Part shown: piece by piece, positions 23,957 to 32,743 of the stretch
How the letters are laid out: every line of letters begins with the position of its first letter
Numbering within the stretch: position 1 is the stretch's first letter
Assembly (NCBI GenBank): GCA_034926415.1
Contig: JAYFRC010000067.1
Location: forward strand, 1 to 35,426
Source of the DNA: JAYFRC01 sp034926415
Lineage (GTDB): Bacteria; Bacillota; Clostridia; Oscillospirales; Oscillospiraceae
Direction: 5' to 3'
Length of the DNA stretch: 35,426 nucleotides
Translations under genes and position numbers: made by a program
Notes under the pieces: model-generated
Database searches by the model: none
Seen by the model: only the letters and a program-made list of their open reading frames with translations
Told to the model about the DNA's origin: nothing

Positions 23957-24774
23957 TGAAAAAACAAAAGTCGATCCGCTTGAACGCCGGAACGTTTACG
24001 TCCGTGCTATACCCGGTACTTTTCGGGGTTCTGATATTCGTACTGTGGCAGACACAGGTGCTTAATATGCTTTTGCATACCGACACGTTCACGCTTCCGC
24101 TTCCGACGCGCATAGCCGCAATAATAGCGGATAATATCCCCGCGATAATGACAAACGTAAGGGCGACGGCCATCGAAGCGGTGTTCGGACTGCTGTTCGG
24201 TTCGCTGCTTGGCTACGGTATAGCGATGATAGCGACGTTTTTTCCCAAAGGCGGCAAGGGCGGGCTTTCCATCGTGTCGGTATTCAACGCCGTCCCGATA
24301 GTCGCGATGGCTCCGGTCATGAACAACTGGACAAAGAGCATAAGCTCCGACGCCTCCGTTCGTTCCATGGTATCGAAGATACTTGTCATAACGCTTATAT
24401 GCATGGCGACTATGAGCCTCAACGCTTTTCGGGGGCTGAACGAACTCAAGCCGTTTTCCCACGACCTGATGGATACATACGCCGCCGGCAGGAAGGAAAT
24501 ATTTCTGAAGCTCCAGCTCCCGAACAGCCTGCCATTCATATTCACGGCATTGCGCGTCACCGTCCCGATGAGCATAATATCCGCGGTCGTCTGTGAATAC
24601 TTCGCGGAATACATTATCGGGGTCGGAAGAATGATACGAGAAAATATTGTGCTCGCGCAGTATTCCACAGCCTGGGCCTATATCGTGATAGCGTGTCTCA
24701 TGGGCATCGTGATGTACGGAATACTTATGATAGCGGAATGTATATTGCTTCGTCACCGCCGTACGTCACGATGA
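23953..24774 (+). CDS. ABC transporter permease 2
   Basis: This 273-residue permease has about six membrane segments and the EAA-type loop TYAAGRKEIFLKLQLPNSLP. AAAAGGAG lies just before the start. A second ATG directly follows the first. It pairs with the preceding permease. Overlapping genes and the shared ATPase show a single importer. Confidence 0.92.
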   Translation: MMKKQKSIRLNAGTFTSVLYPVLFGVLIFVLWQTQVLNMLLHTDTFTLPLPTRIAAIIADNIPAIMTNVRATAIEAVFGLLFGSLLGYGIAMIATFFPKGGKGGLSIVSVFNAVPIVAMAPVMNNWTKSISSDASVRSMVSKILVITLICMATMSLNAFRGLNELKPFSHDLMDTYAAGRKEIFLKLQLPNSLPFIFTALRVTVPMSIISAVVCEYFAEYIIGVGRMIRENIVLAQYSTAWAYIVIACLMGIVMYGILMIAECILLRHRRTSR

Positions 24775-24843
24775 AGACGCCGCAAATACAGATAAATGTC
24801 AAAGACCAATTATATCGCAAACAGAGAAAGGATGAAAAACAAC

Positions 24844-25959
24844 ATGACGAAAAATTTTAAGCGACTTACCTGCGGTGTTTTGTCTGCCGCAATGCTTGCT
24901 TCCCTCTGTGCATGCGGAAGCGGTTCGACGACCGCAGCCGGAGGGACCTCAGGAACCGCCGCCGGCGGCAATACTTCCACCGGTGAGGTGTCGGTAAAGG
25001 ACCGCCTCACGGAAGCGTCCGAAGCGGGAAAAATAGGCAACTGGGGACTTGGCAACGAATATGAGATCGAAGCTCTGCTGACAAAATACGGACTGCCTAC
25101 GAATTACCTGAGCCAGGACTATTCGATGGACGGATTTGACGACGATTCCATTACTTTGGCTTCCGCCATGACCTATAACGAACTGGGTCTCGTCAAAAAC
25201 AGTTATGACGGCGGCTACGGCTATGGCGACGGCGTCGGCACCATCGATATGAACGACGAGGGCGTCGCAATGCTGGAGGACAACATCTTCTGCACCAAGG
25301 ACTTCGCCGAGAAAAATCCGAACACCGTAAAGGCGTTCGTCTCCGCGTCGCTAAAAGGCTGGGAATATGCCTGCAAGAACCCCGAAGAAGCTGCGCAAAT
25401 AGTTTACAAATACGGCTCATCCGTGTCCGCCGATCACCAGTCATATATGGCGGCTGAGGTCGCCAAGCTCGTCCAGACCGACATGAAAGGCAATGCGGTC
25501 ACCGATATCGGCATTATGGACAATGACGCCATGCAGCAGACGCTTGACCTTGCGAAGAAATACATTTCTCTCGACGATGCCACCGCAGCAAAAGCCCTGC
25601 AGAGCCTGACGCTCGACAATATCCGCGATACCTCTTACTATGAAGCGGCTGTCGCCAATAGTTTCGGCACTCCCGAAAAGGCCGATGTGTCCATTCAGCT
25701 CAAATGGCTGCCGCAGGCTCAGTTCATGGGTTATTATGTCGCTCTCGACAAGGGCTATTATAAAGACGCCGGCCTGAATGTCACCATCACCCCGGGCGGC
25801 GGCGACATCGGCGAGACCACCGCCGTTTACAACGGAAGCGTCGACTTCGGTGTTACATGGGTCTCTAACCTTATCGCAGCCGACGCGGCCGGCATGGGAC
25901 TTCTCGAGGTCTCTCAGGTATTCCAGCGCTCCGGCCTCGTTCTGGTCTATAAGAAATGA
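24844..25959 (+). CDS. Substrate-binding lipoprotein, circularly permuted NMT1/THI5-like fold
   Basis: This lipoprotein of about 371 residues has the signal MTKNFKRLT...LCAC, with the acylated Cys at about 24, then a Gly/Thr/Ser linker. The mature chain begins with what is normally the second half of NMT1-type proteins: GNWGLGNEYEIEALLTKYGL (about 65), SAMTYNELGLV, and NTVKAFVSASLKGWEYACK. The normal N-terminal block, VSIQLKWLPQAQFMGYYVAL, then KGYYKDAGLNVTITPGGGDI and FGVTWVSNL, only appears at about 282-350. The chain stops at QVFQRSGLVLVYKK, where the family normally continues. The order is thus rotated, yet all parts seem present. The ATG at 24844 has AAAGGA upstream. An in-frame ATG at 24796 is less likely. 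Confidence 0.88.
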   Translation: MTKNFKRLTCGVLSAAMLASLCACGSGSTTAAGGTSGTAAGGNTSTGEVSVKDRLTEASEAGKIGNWGLGNEYEIEALLTKYGLPTNYLSQDYSMDGFDDDSITLASAMTYNELGLVKNSYDGGYGYGDGVGTIDMNDEGVAMLEDNIFCTKDFAEKNPNTVKAFVSASLKGWEYACKNPEEAAQIVYKYGSSVSADHQSYMAAEVAKLVQTDMKGNAVTDIGIMDNDAMQQTLDLAKKYISLDDATAAKALQSLTLDNIRDTSYYEAAVANSFGTPEKADVSIQLKWLPQAQFMGYYVALDKGYYKDAGLNVTITPGGGDIGETTAVYNGSVDFGVTWVSNLIAADAAGMGLLEVSQVFQRSGLVLVYKK

Positions 25960-25979
25960 ATACATAACGTGAGATTTAC

Positions 25980-26007
25980 GGCTCCGCCCGCCCCGGCGGG
26001 CGGAGCC
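25980..26007 (+). promoter_or_regulatory. GC-rich intercistronic hairpin
   Basis: A perfect 13-bp stem (GGCTCCGCCCGCC with GGCGGGCGGAGCC, 2-base centre) lies 20 bases after the binding-protein gene, with no T-run. It is a likely 3-prime stabiliser that raises binding-protein mRNA over the downstream enzyme genes. Confidence 0.65.
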
Positions 26008-26043
26008 GGTCCGTTAGAGGAAAGGCGGGTCAAAGGTATGGAC

Positions 26044-27393
26044 ATGTTGATAAAAAATGGAACGATAATCAATTCAAAAGGCTCTTTCAAGGCTGATGTT
26101 GCCGTTACCGACGGGAGAATATCTGCAATCGGAGCGAATATCGTGCCCGAAGGCGCAGCGAAGGTGGTGGACGCCACCGGGCTGTATGTGCTTCCCGGCG
26201 CCATAGACGGACATACGCATCTTGCCATGCCGTTTGGCGGCACGATATCTTCCGACGACTATTTTGCAGGGACGCGCGCCGCGTGCTGCGGCGGCACTAC
26301 GACGGTATTTGATTTCGTGCTTCAGGATTTTAACGAGAACATGGTGGATTCGATAAAACGTCGCGACGCGCTGGCCGCGACGCAGGCCGCCGTCGATTAC
26401 GCGTTTCATGTGGCGATAAAGGATATACACGACAAGCTGATAGATTCGATGGCGGAGGCTGTGGCTTACGGCGTGCCGACCTTCAAGGCGTTCATGGTCT
26501 ACGACTTCGGCGTGACCGACGGAGTGCTTTACCAGCTGCTTGAAAAATCAAAAGAGATAGGCGCGCGTATATCTGTCCACGCGGAGAACCGCGAGGTATG
26601 CGGTATGCTCACGAAGCGCTTTCTGGCGGAGGGCAAGACCTCGGCGTGGTATCACTACATGTCGCGCCCTGAATTCGTCGAAGCCGAAGCTGACGAACGC
26701 GCGATAGCGTGGGCCGAAAGTTTGGACGCGCCGCTGTACATAGTGCACCTTGCAAACAGGGCCGGCGTCGAAATGGTGTCGAAGGCCAAGGATGAGGGCT
26801 ACGAAATATACGCGGAGACCTGCCCGCATTATCTCGAATTTACCAGCGATGTGTACAAGCGCCCCGACGGACGCAACTTCGTATGCTCACCCCCGATAAA
26901 GGGCAAGGAAAGCCAGGACGCGCTTTGGGATGCGATACGCCGCGGCGATATAGATACCATTGCGACAGACCACTGTCCGTTCCAGAGCTATGAAAAGGAC
27001 TGGGGCAAAGATGATTTTACAAAAATTCCCAATGGCTGCGCAGCCATTGAGAACATGTTCCCCTATATGCTGTCGGCGGCGAACACCGGAAAGATCACGT
27101 TTCAGAAGGCTGTGGAGCTTTGCTGCGAAAATCCCGCAAAGATATTCGGCTGCCATAAGAAGGGCTTTCTTATGCCGGGTATGGACGCGGACATCGTACT
27201 CTACGACCCAAAGAAAGATTTTACCATCACCAACGAAAAGATGCATTCCGACTGCGACCACACCATCTGGGAGGGTGTAAAGCTGCACGGCTATCCAGTC
27301 GCGACCTACTGTCGCGGCACGCAGGTGTTCGACGACGGAAAATTCGTCGGACGCGAGGGCTACGGCAACTTCATCCGCCGTTCTCTTAAATAA
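26044..27393 (+). CDS. Dihydropyrimidinase (D-hydantoinase family)
   Basis: This enzyme of about 450 residues is a cyclic amidohydrolase that opens dihydrouracil or dihydrothymine to the N-carbamoyl-beta-amino acid. The binuclear zinc site is complete: HTH (57/59), the carboxylated Lys148 in PTFKAF, His179 in SVHAEN, His235 in IVHLAN and Asp309 in ATDHCPF. The length matches the family. The ATG at 26044 is chosen because AAAGG lies 7 bases upstream and MLIKNGTII is the usual start. An ATG two codons earlier is also possible. It follows the transporter and precedes the dehydrogenase gene. Confidence 0.92.
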   Translation: MLIKNGTIINSKGSFKADVAVTDGRISAIGANIVPEGAAKVVDATGLYVLPGAIDGHTHLAMPFGGTISSDDYFAGTRAACCGGTTTVFDFVLQDFNENMVDSIKRRDALAATQAAVDYAFHVAIKDIHDKLIDSMAEAVAYGVPTFKAFMVYDFGVTDGVLYQLLEKSKEIGARISVHAENREVCGMLTKRFLAEGKTSAWYHYMSRPEFVEAEADERAIAWAESLDAPLYIVHLANRAGVEMVSKAKDEGYEIYAETCPHYLEFTSDVYKRPDGRNFVCSPPIKGKESQDALWDAIRRGDIDTIATDHCPFQSYEKDWGKDDFTKIPNGCAAIENMFPYMLSAANTGKITFQKAVELCCENPAKIFGCHKKGFLMPGMDADIVLYDPKKDFTITNEKMHSDCDHTIWEGVKLHGYPVATYCRGTQVFDDGKFVGREGYGNFIRRSLK

Positions 27394-27427
27394 GCTTAAA
27401 ACCTTGATTATTTCAGGAGGTGATATC

Positions 27428-28957
27428 ATGTCTGTTGCAAACGCGGAGACCGCTCCGGCGTATGTCCGTGCCGAAAAGTTCATGACCCGCGAGGCGGCGC
27501 GCTGCATGCTGTGTGACGAAGCGCCCTGCACCGAGGCGTGTCCCCGGGGACAGGACCCGGCGGCGATGCTCTTCTCGCTGCACTTTGACGACCCGGCGCT
27601 GGCCGGAGCCGCGGTGAATATGAGCGCGTGCCTGCACTGCGACGCGCCGTGCCAGGCGGCGTGCATACATTACGATTTCCCTGTTCGCATACGCGATATG
27701 TCGCTGGCGCTCGAGGGAAACGGACAGGAGCCCGACAGCGCCGACCTTTCGATAGATTTCTGCGGCGTGCACTGCGAAAATCCGTTTTTCCTGTCGTCGT
27801 CGGTCGTCGCCAGCAATTACGATATGTGCGCTTCCGCGCTGCGACAGGGTTGGGCAGGCATCGTATACAAGACAATCGGATTTTACATCGCCGAAGAAGT
27901 GTCGCCTCGGTTTTCGGCAGTCGGCAAGGAGGCCACCCCATTTGTCGGCTTCAGGAACCTCGAGCAGATATCTGATCATCCGCTGACGGAGAATCTCGAT
28001 ATACTGCGCAGACTAAAGCGCGATTTTCCGACAAAGGTCATCGTGGCATCCATAATGGGGCGCAATGACGACGAATGGACGGAGCTCGCGCGGCTGTGCA
28101 CCGACGCCGGAGTGGATATCATAGAATGCAACTTCTCGTGTCCGCAGATGGCGTTCAAAGGCATGGGCTCTGACGTGGGGCAGAACCCGGAGCTGGTGCG
28201 CGAGTATACTGCGGCGGTAAGAAAAGGAACAAAACTGCCGGTGCTGGCAAAGATGACGCCGAACGCCGGGAACATGGAACCTCCGGCCATTGCCGCAGTA
28301 GATGGCGGTGCGAACGGGCTTGCCGCCATCAACACCGTCAAGAGCATCACGGGCCTTAACCTCGAAAACCTTGCAGCGCCTCCGGATATAGCCGGCAAAT
28401 CCGCCGTATCCGGATATTCGGGAAAGGCGGTAAAACCGATAGCACTGCGATTTATCCACGATATGGCTGTGTGCGATAGGCTGAAGGGCGTTCCGCTCTC
28501 AGGCATGGGAGGAATTGAAACGTGGAAGGACGCGGCGGAATTTCTCGCCCTGGGCTGCTCCAACCTGCAGATAACTACCGCCGTGATGCAGTACGGCTAT
28601 GGGATAATAAACGACCTTAAAGTGGGACTGGGAAATTATCTGAAAGAGCATGATCGCGACGCTCTGCCCGGTTTCTGCGGCTCGGCTCTGCCTAATATGG
28701 TCGGCTCTGACGAGTTGGATCGCTCCACGGTCGTTTATCCGGTAATTGACAGAAACACATGCATAGGCTGTGGGCGATGTTTCATTTCCTGCCGCGACGG
28801 AGGACATCAGGCTATAAGCTTTGATACCGCCATGCGCCGTCCAAGGCTGCTTGTGCGCAAATGCGTGGGATGTCATCTCTGCCGGCTTGTATGTCCGTCG
28901 GGAGCGATAGGCGTTTCAAAGAGAGTCGCTAAGAGCGGAAGAAGGGAGTCTTGCTGA
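27428..28957 (+). CDS. Dihydropyrimidine dehydrogenase, compact form without FAD/NAD(P)H domains
   Basis: This protein of about 509 residues has an N-terminal domain with eight Cys for two [4Fe-4S] clusters (C26, C29, C34, C38; C68, C71, C75, C79). A PreA/DHOD-like FMN barrel follows (IIECNFSCPQMAFKGMG, KMTPNAGNMEP, INTVKSITG, SGMGGIETWKDAAEF). A C-terminal 2[4Fe-4S] ferredoxin domain ends it (C445-C455; C479-C489). In mammalian DPD, FAD and NADPH domains lie between the first two, and in E. coli they are in PreT. Neither is present here. The loop aligned with the mammalian active-site Cys reads GMGSDVGQ. AGGAGGTGAT precedes the ATG. Confidence 0.88.
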   Translation: MSVANAETAPAYVRAEKFMTREAARCMLCDEAPCTEACPRGQDPAAMLFSLHFDDPALAGAAVNMSACLHCDAPCQAACIHYDFPVRIRDMSLALEGNGQEPDSADLSIDFCGVHCENPFFLSSSVVASNYDMCASALRQGWAGIVYKTIGFYIAEEVSPRFSAVGKEATPFVGFRNLEQISDHPLTENLDILRRLKRDFPTKVIVASIMGRNDDEWTELARLCTDAGVDIIECNFSCPQMAFKGMGSDVGQNPELVREYTAAVRKGTKLPVLAKMTPNAGNMEPPAIAAVDGGANGLAAINTVKSITGLNLENLAAPPDIAGKSAVSGYSGKAVKPIALRFIHDMAVCDRLKGVPLSGMGGIETWKDAAEFLALGCSNLQITTAVMQYGYGIINDLKVGLGNYLKEHDRDALPGFCGSALPNMVGSDELDRSTVVYPVIDRNTCIGCGRCFISCRDGGHQAISFDTAMRRPRLLVRKCVGCHLCRLVCPSGAIGVSKRVAKSGRRESC

Positions 28958-28982
28958 CACGCCGCAATAAAGGAGGGAAACG

Positions 28983-30158
28983 ATGGCTATCACATTGGCC
29001 CGGCTGCTGGCAGGCGCCGATAAAACATGCGGGATACGGCTTCTTGCGGGAGGCCGCGGGACGAACGTACTTGTGCGATGGGTGCATATGGTCGAAGACA
29101 GCGAAGTGCCGTCGTTCCTGCGCGGAAACGAGCTGGTCTTTACGACCGGCATAGCGCATCGCGGCACCGGATGGCTGACGGAATTTGTCAAATCTCTGCG
29201 AGCCAACGGCGCTGTCGGCGCCGTGCTGAACATAGGCCCATATATAACCGAAGTTCCGGCCGAGGTAATACGCTACTGCAACGATAACAATTTTCCGCTA
29301 TTCACGATTCCATGGGACAAGCGCCTGACGGACGTTTCTTATGATTTGTGCCACAGGATAGTGGCCAGCGAAGCGGACGACGGAGACATGGTTCACGCGT
29401 TCAGAGCGCTGCTGTTCGCTCCGCAGCAAAAAGCTAACTTTATCGCACCGCTTGCCCGCCGCGGATTCTATGAAACGGAACAGTATACGATACTTCTTCT
29501 GCGCGGCGCACGAAGCGGCGTTTCGGTATCGGGCGATGAATTGAACAGCTGGAAATTCGGAATGTACGAGCTTGCGCTCCAGAGCTTTGACCATCCCTGC
29601 TTTCTGTTTACCATTGAGAACCATCTTATATTTATCAGTACGGGCGCGGGCAGCGCCGCCGTAGATGCGTATGCTCATAAGGTATGTGACGATTTTATTT
29701 TGAACCGTCCAAATCTATCCGTCGGGATAGGCATATCGGATACGGTAAGCGGTTTTTCTCTGCTGCCGGAATGCTATCGTCAGGCGTCCGCCGCCGCCGA
29801 TACATCGCTTATGCGTCCGGGCAGAATATTCCGCTATAACGAACTCGGAATATATCAACTGCTCTACGCGGTGAACGACGTCTCGGTGCTGCGGCGTTAT
29901 GTGGAAGGCGTGCTGGGGCGTATACAGGCTTACGATACGCTGCATCATTCTGATTATGACGCTGTGCTCGCCTGCTATATCAGAAATAATGGAAGCATAC
30001 AGAAAGCTGCGGAGGAGATGGGTGTCCACCGAAACACTGTAAATTACAAAATAAAAAATATCCGCGAGCTGTTCGGGCTGAAGCTGGACAACGAAGATAT
30101 AATGCGTCTCGGAACGGCTTACCGCTGCAGAGAAGTGCTCGGCGGCGCAGTCAGATAA
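28983..30158 (+). CDS. PucR-family transcriptional regulator
   Basis: This 391-residue regulator has an N-terminal PucR-type sensory domain (about 1-120) and a middle domain of GGDEF-like fold as in CdaR/PucR proteins. The C-terminal PucR helix-turn-helix is at about 325-385 (NNGSIQKAAEEMGVHRNTVN followed by YKIKNIRELFGL). In Bacillus, PucR controls purine catabolism. Here it sits inside a pyrimidine operon and probably senses the pyrimidine or a breakdown product. GGAGGG is upstream of the ATG. Autoregulation is likely because it is in the operon. Confidence 0.9.
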   Translation: MAITLARLLAGADKTCGIRLLAGGRGTNVLVRWVHMVEDSEVPSFLRGNELVFTTGIAHRGTGWLTEFVKSLRANGAVGAVLNIGPYITEVPAEVIRYCNDNNFPLFTIPWDKRLTDVSYDLCHRIVASEADDGDMVHAFRALLFAPQQKANFIAPLARRGFYETEQYTILLLRGARSGVSVSGDELNSWKFGMYELALQSFDHPCFLFTIENHLIFISTGAGSAAVDAYAHKVCDDFILNRPNLSVGIGISDTVSGFSLLPECYRQASAAADTSLMRPGRIFRYNELGIYQLLYAVNDVSVLRRYVEGVLGRIQAYDTLHHSDYDAVLACYIRNNGSIQKAAEEMGVHRNTVNYKIKNIRELFGLKLDNEDIMRLGTAYRCREVLGGAVR

Positions 30159-30202
30159 ATTATTACGAAAGAACATTTTCTTTTTTGAAAGGAAGTTATT
30201 TT

Positions 30203-31513
30203 ATGACAGGCAATGAAATAAAAACAATGCAGACGCAATATGTACTCCAATCATGGTCGAAACAAAGAGGTCTGAATCCGCTTCCCATCGAGAAAGTCGA
30301 CGGCATATATATGTTTGACTTTGACGGTAAGCGCTACGCCGATATGACGTCGCAGCTCGTAAACCTTAACGTTGGACACGGTAACCGCGCCATAATCGAC
30401 GCCATAAAGGAACAGGCGGAAAAATACTGCTATCTTTCTCCGGCCTATGCCAGCGAGCCGCGCGCAAAGCTCGGCAAGATGATAATAGAGCGCATGCCCG
30501 ACAATATGGCAAAGGTGTTTTTTACCAACGGCGGAGCCGACGCCAACGAAAATGCCATCAAGATAGCGCGCATGTATACCGGGCGCAAGAAAGTGTTTTC
30601 CCGTTACCGCAGCTATCACGGATCGACTTTCGGTGCCGGAAACCTTACCGGAGAGCCGCGCCGCTATCCGCTTGAGCCTGGTATTCCGGGATTCATAAAG
30701 TTTTTCGATCCCTATATATACCACGACAACCTTCCGTTCAAGACAGAGGAAGAGTGCACGGAATTTTATCTTCGCAGGCTGCGGGAGCAGATAATGTACG
30801 AGTGCCCAGACACCGTCGCGGCAATAGTGATGGAGACCATTACAGGCTCAAACGGCGTCATCCTTCCGCCAAAAGGCTATCTGCCCGGGGTAAGGAAGAT
30901 ATGCGACGAGTTCGGCATAATGATGATATGCGACGAGGTCATGGCGGGCTTCGGACGCACCGGCAAGATGTTCGCCTTTGAGAATTTCGGCGTGAAGCCG
31001 GATATCGTATCCTTCGCAAAGGGCGTCACCTGCGGCTATGTACAGCTCGGCGGCGTCGTTGTGAGCAAAGCCATATCCGAGTATTTCGACGACCACGTTC
31101 TTTCCTGCGGGCTTACATATTCGGGCCATCCGCTCGCGTGCGCCGCGGGCGTTGCGTGCCTTAAATTCTATGAAGACGCAAAGATACTCGACAACGTCGC
31201 CGTGTCGGGAAAGGCGCTCGGCGAATGCCTTGACAGCCTGAAGGCGAAAAACGCGCACGTCGGCGACGTGCGGTATATCGGCCTGTTTTCCGCAATAGAG
31301 CTCGTAAAGGATAAGACTACCCGCGAGCCGCTCGTGCCCTACGGTTCCGATCCCGAGGGCGTCATGCCGAAAATAATCGCCGCGCTCCGCGCAGAGGGCT
31401 TCCTGTGCTATTCACACGAAAACATGATACTTGTCGCGCCTCCGCTCATTATAACTCCCGAACAGGTCAGGGAAGAAATGGCGAAGGTAGACAAGGTGCT
31501 GGCGATGCTCTGA
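30203..31513 (+). CDS. Class III aminotransferase, probable beta-alanine aminotransferase
   Basis: This PLP enzyme of about 436 residues has fold-type I class III motifs: FFTNGGADANENAIKIAR, the Asp in MMICDEVMAGFGRTG and the Schiff-base Lys in VSFAKGVTCGY. It resembles omega-amino acid aminotransferases. In this operon it would move the amino group of beta-alanine (or beta-aminoisobutyrate) to a keto acid, giving malonate (or methylmalonate) semialdehyde. The ATG at 30203 has AAAGGAAG 8 bases upstream. The acceptor (pyruvate or 2-oxoglutarate) cannot be read from the sequence. Confidence 0.88.
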   Translation: MTGNEIKTMQTQYVLQSWSKQRGLNPLPIEKVDGIYMFDFDGKRYADMTSQLVNLNVGHGNRAIIDAIKEQAEKYCYLSPAYASEPRAKLGKMIIERMPDNMAKVFFTNGGADANENAIKIARMYTGRKKVFSRYRSYHGSTFGAGNLTGEPRRYPLEPGIPGFIKFFDPYIYHDNLPFKTEEECTEFYLRRLREQIMYECPDTVAAIVMETITGSNGVILPPKGYLPGVRKICDEFGIMMICDEVMAGFGRTGKMFAFENFGVKPDIVSFAKGVTCGYVQLGGVVVSKAISEYFDDHVLSCGLTYSGHPLACAAGVACLKFYEDAKILDNVAVSGKALGECLDSLKAKNAHVGDVRYIGLFSAIELVKDKTTREPLVPYGSDPEGVMPKIIAALRAEGFLCYSHENMILVAPPLIITPEQVREEMAKVDKVLAML

Positions 31514-31600
31514 TGCTGTCGTTTCTTGTACTCGCGGCGGTAAAGGCGGAGCTTGAGTCGGGATCGATCATTGCAAATAAACGGAAAAGAGGAAGCGCTT

Positions 31601-32710
31601 ATGAAGCAGAATTTTTATCTTCCGACGAAGATCATAATGGATACGGACTGCGTCGCGGCAAACGCAAAGCAGCTGGCTGCGCTGGGAACGAAAGCATTGA
31701 TAGTCACCGGAGCGCATTCGGCGCATGTGAACGGAAGCCTTGACGACGTAACGCAGGCACTGAAAAGCGAAGGGCGTGCCTATAAGGTGTTTGACAAAGT
31801 GGAGCCTAATCCGACGGTGGAGTGTGTCTATGCGGGAGCAAAGTGCGCACGTGACGCGGGCTGTGACTTCGTTATCGCCATAGGCGGAGGCTCGCCCATG
31901 GACTCTGCAAAAGCCATCGCGATGCTCGCAATACAGGATATACCCGAAGCGAAGATATTTTCCGGAGGATACAAGGAGCGGCTGCCGCTGTGCTGCATAC
32001 CGACGACGGCGGGCACCGGCAGCGAGGTTACACAGTATTCCATACTTACCAACGACAGCGCAAAAACGAAAACGTCGCTGGCTTCGCCTGTGCTGTTCCC
32101 CGACCTTGCGCTGCTGGACAGCAAATATATGGCCAGTCTGCCGCGTAGCACGATGATAAATACCGTTCTCGATTCCATGTCGCATTCGGCGGAAGGATAT
32201 TTGTCGGTGAAGAGCACGGCGTTTTCGGACACGCTGGCGCTGAAGGCTATGCGCATAATCGGCAGATGTCTCGAGCGTCTCGGAACAGGCGGGCTGAACG
32301 GCGACGATCGCGCGGATCTGCTTCTGGCTTCCACCATGGGCGGCATGGTCATAGTGCATACGGGTACCACGGCGGTACACGCCATGGGCTATTCACTGAC
32401 GTATTTCAGGCATATAGACCACGGCCGCGCAAACGGCATACTCCTAACGGAGTTCCTTAAGCGCGCCGAGCGCGCGTGCCCCGAACGCACGGCGGATATA
32501 CTGACCGCGCTGGGATTTTCAAGCTTTACCGACATGGAGCGCAAGCTAAATTTGCTTCTCGGGAAAAAAGAAAAAATTACCGGCGAAGAACTGTCGGAGT
32601 ATGCGGATATCGCGATAAAGGCCGGGAACATAGCAAACTGTCTTTGGAAGCCGGAACGCAGCGACCTGTATGATATTTATCTCGCGTCGTTTTCAACCGC
32701 AGCGCACTGA
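31601..32710 (+). CDS. Iron-type alcohol dehydrogenase, probable malonate-semialdehyde reductase
   Basis: This group III alcohol dehydrogenase of about 369 residues has the nucleotide-binding IAIGGGSPMDSAKAIA and TAGTGSEVTQYS motifs. The metal-binding set is Asp/His in LDSMSHSAEG and two His in TTAVHAMGYS and HIDHGRANGI. In context it would reduce malonate semialdehyde to 3-hydroxypropionate, a fermentative sink that regenerates oxidised cofactor. GAGGAAG lies 6 bases before the ATG at 31601. The 16 extra residues of the longer frame have no ribosome site. Confidence 0.87.
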   Translation: MKQNFYLPTKIIMDTDCVAANAKQLAALGTKALIVTGAHSAHVNGSLDDVTQALKSEGRAYKVFDKVEPNPTVECVYAGAKCARDAGCDFVIAIGGGSPMDSAKAIAMLAIQDIPEAKIFSGGYKERLPLCCIPTTAGTGSEVTQYSILTNDSAKTKTSLASPVLFPDLALLDSKYMASLPRSTMINTVLDSMSHSAEGYLSVKSTAFSDTLALKAMRIIGRCLERLGTGGLNGDDRADLLLASTMGGMVIVHTGTTAVHAMGYSLTYFRHIDHGRANGILLTEFLKRAERACPERTADILTALGFSSFTDMERKLNLLLGKKEKITGEELSEYADIAIKAGNIANCLWKPERSDLYDIYLASFSTAAH

Positions 32711-32743
32711 AATGAAGAAAGCGGGGTGACAGAGGTGACATCA

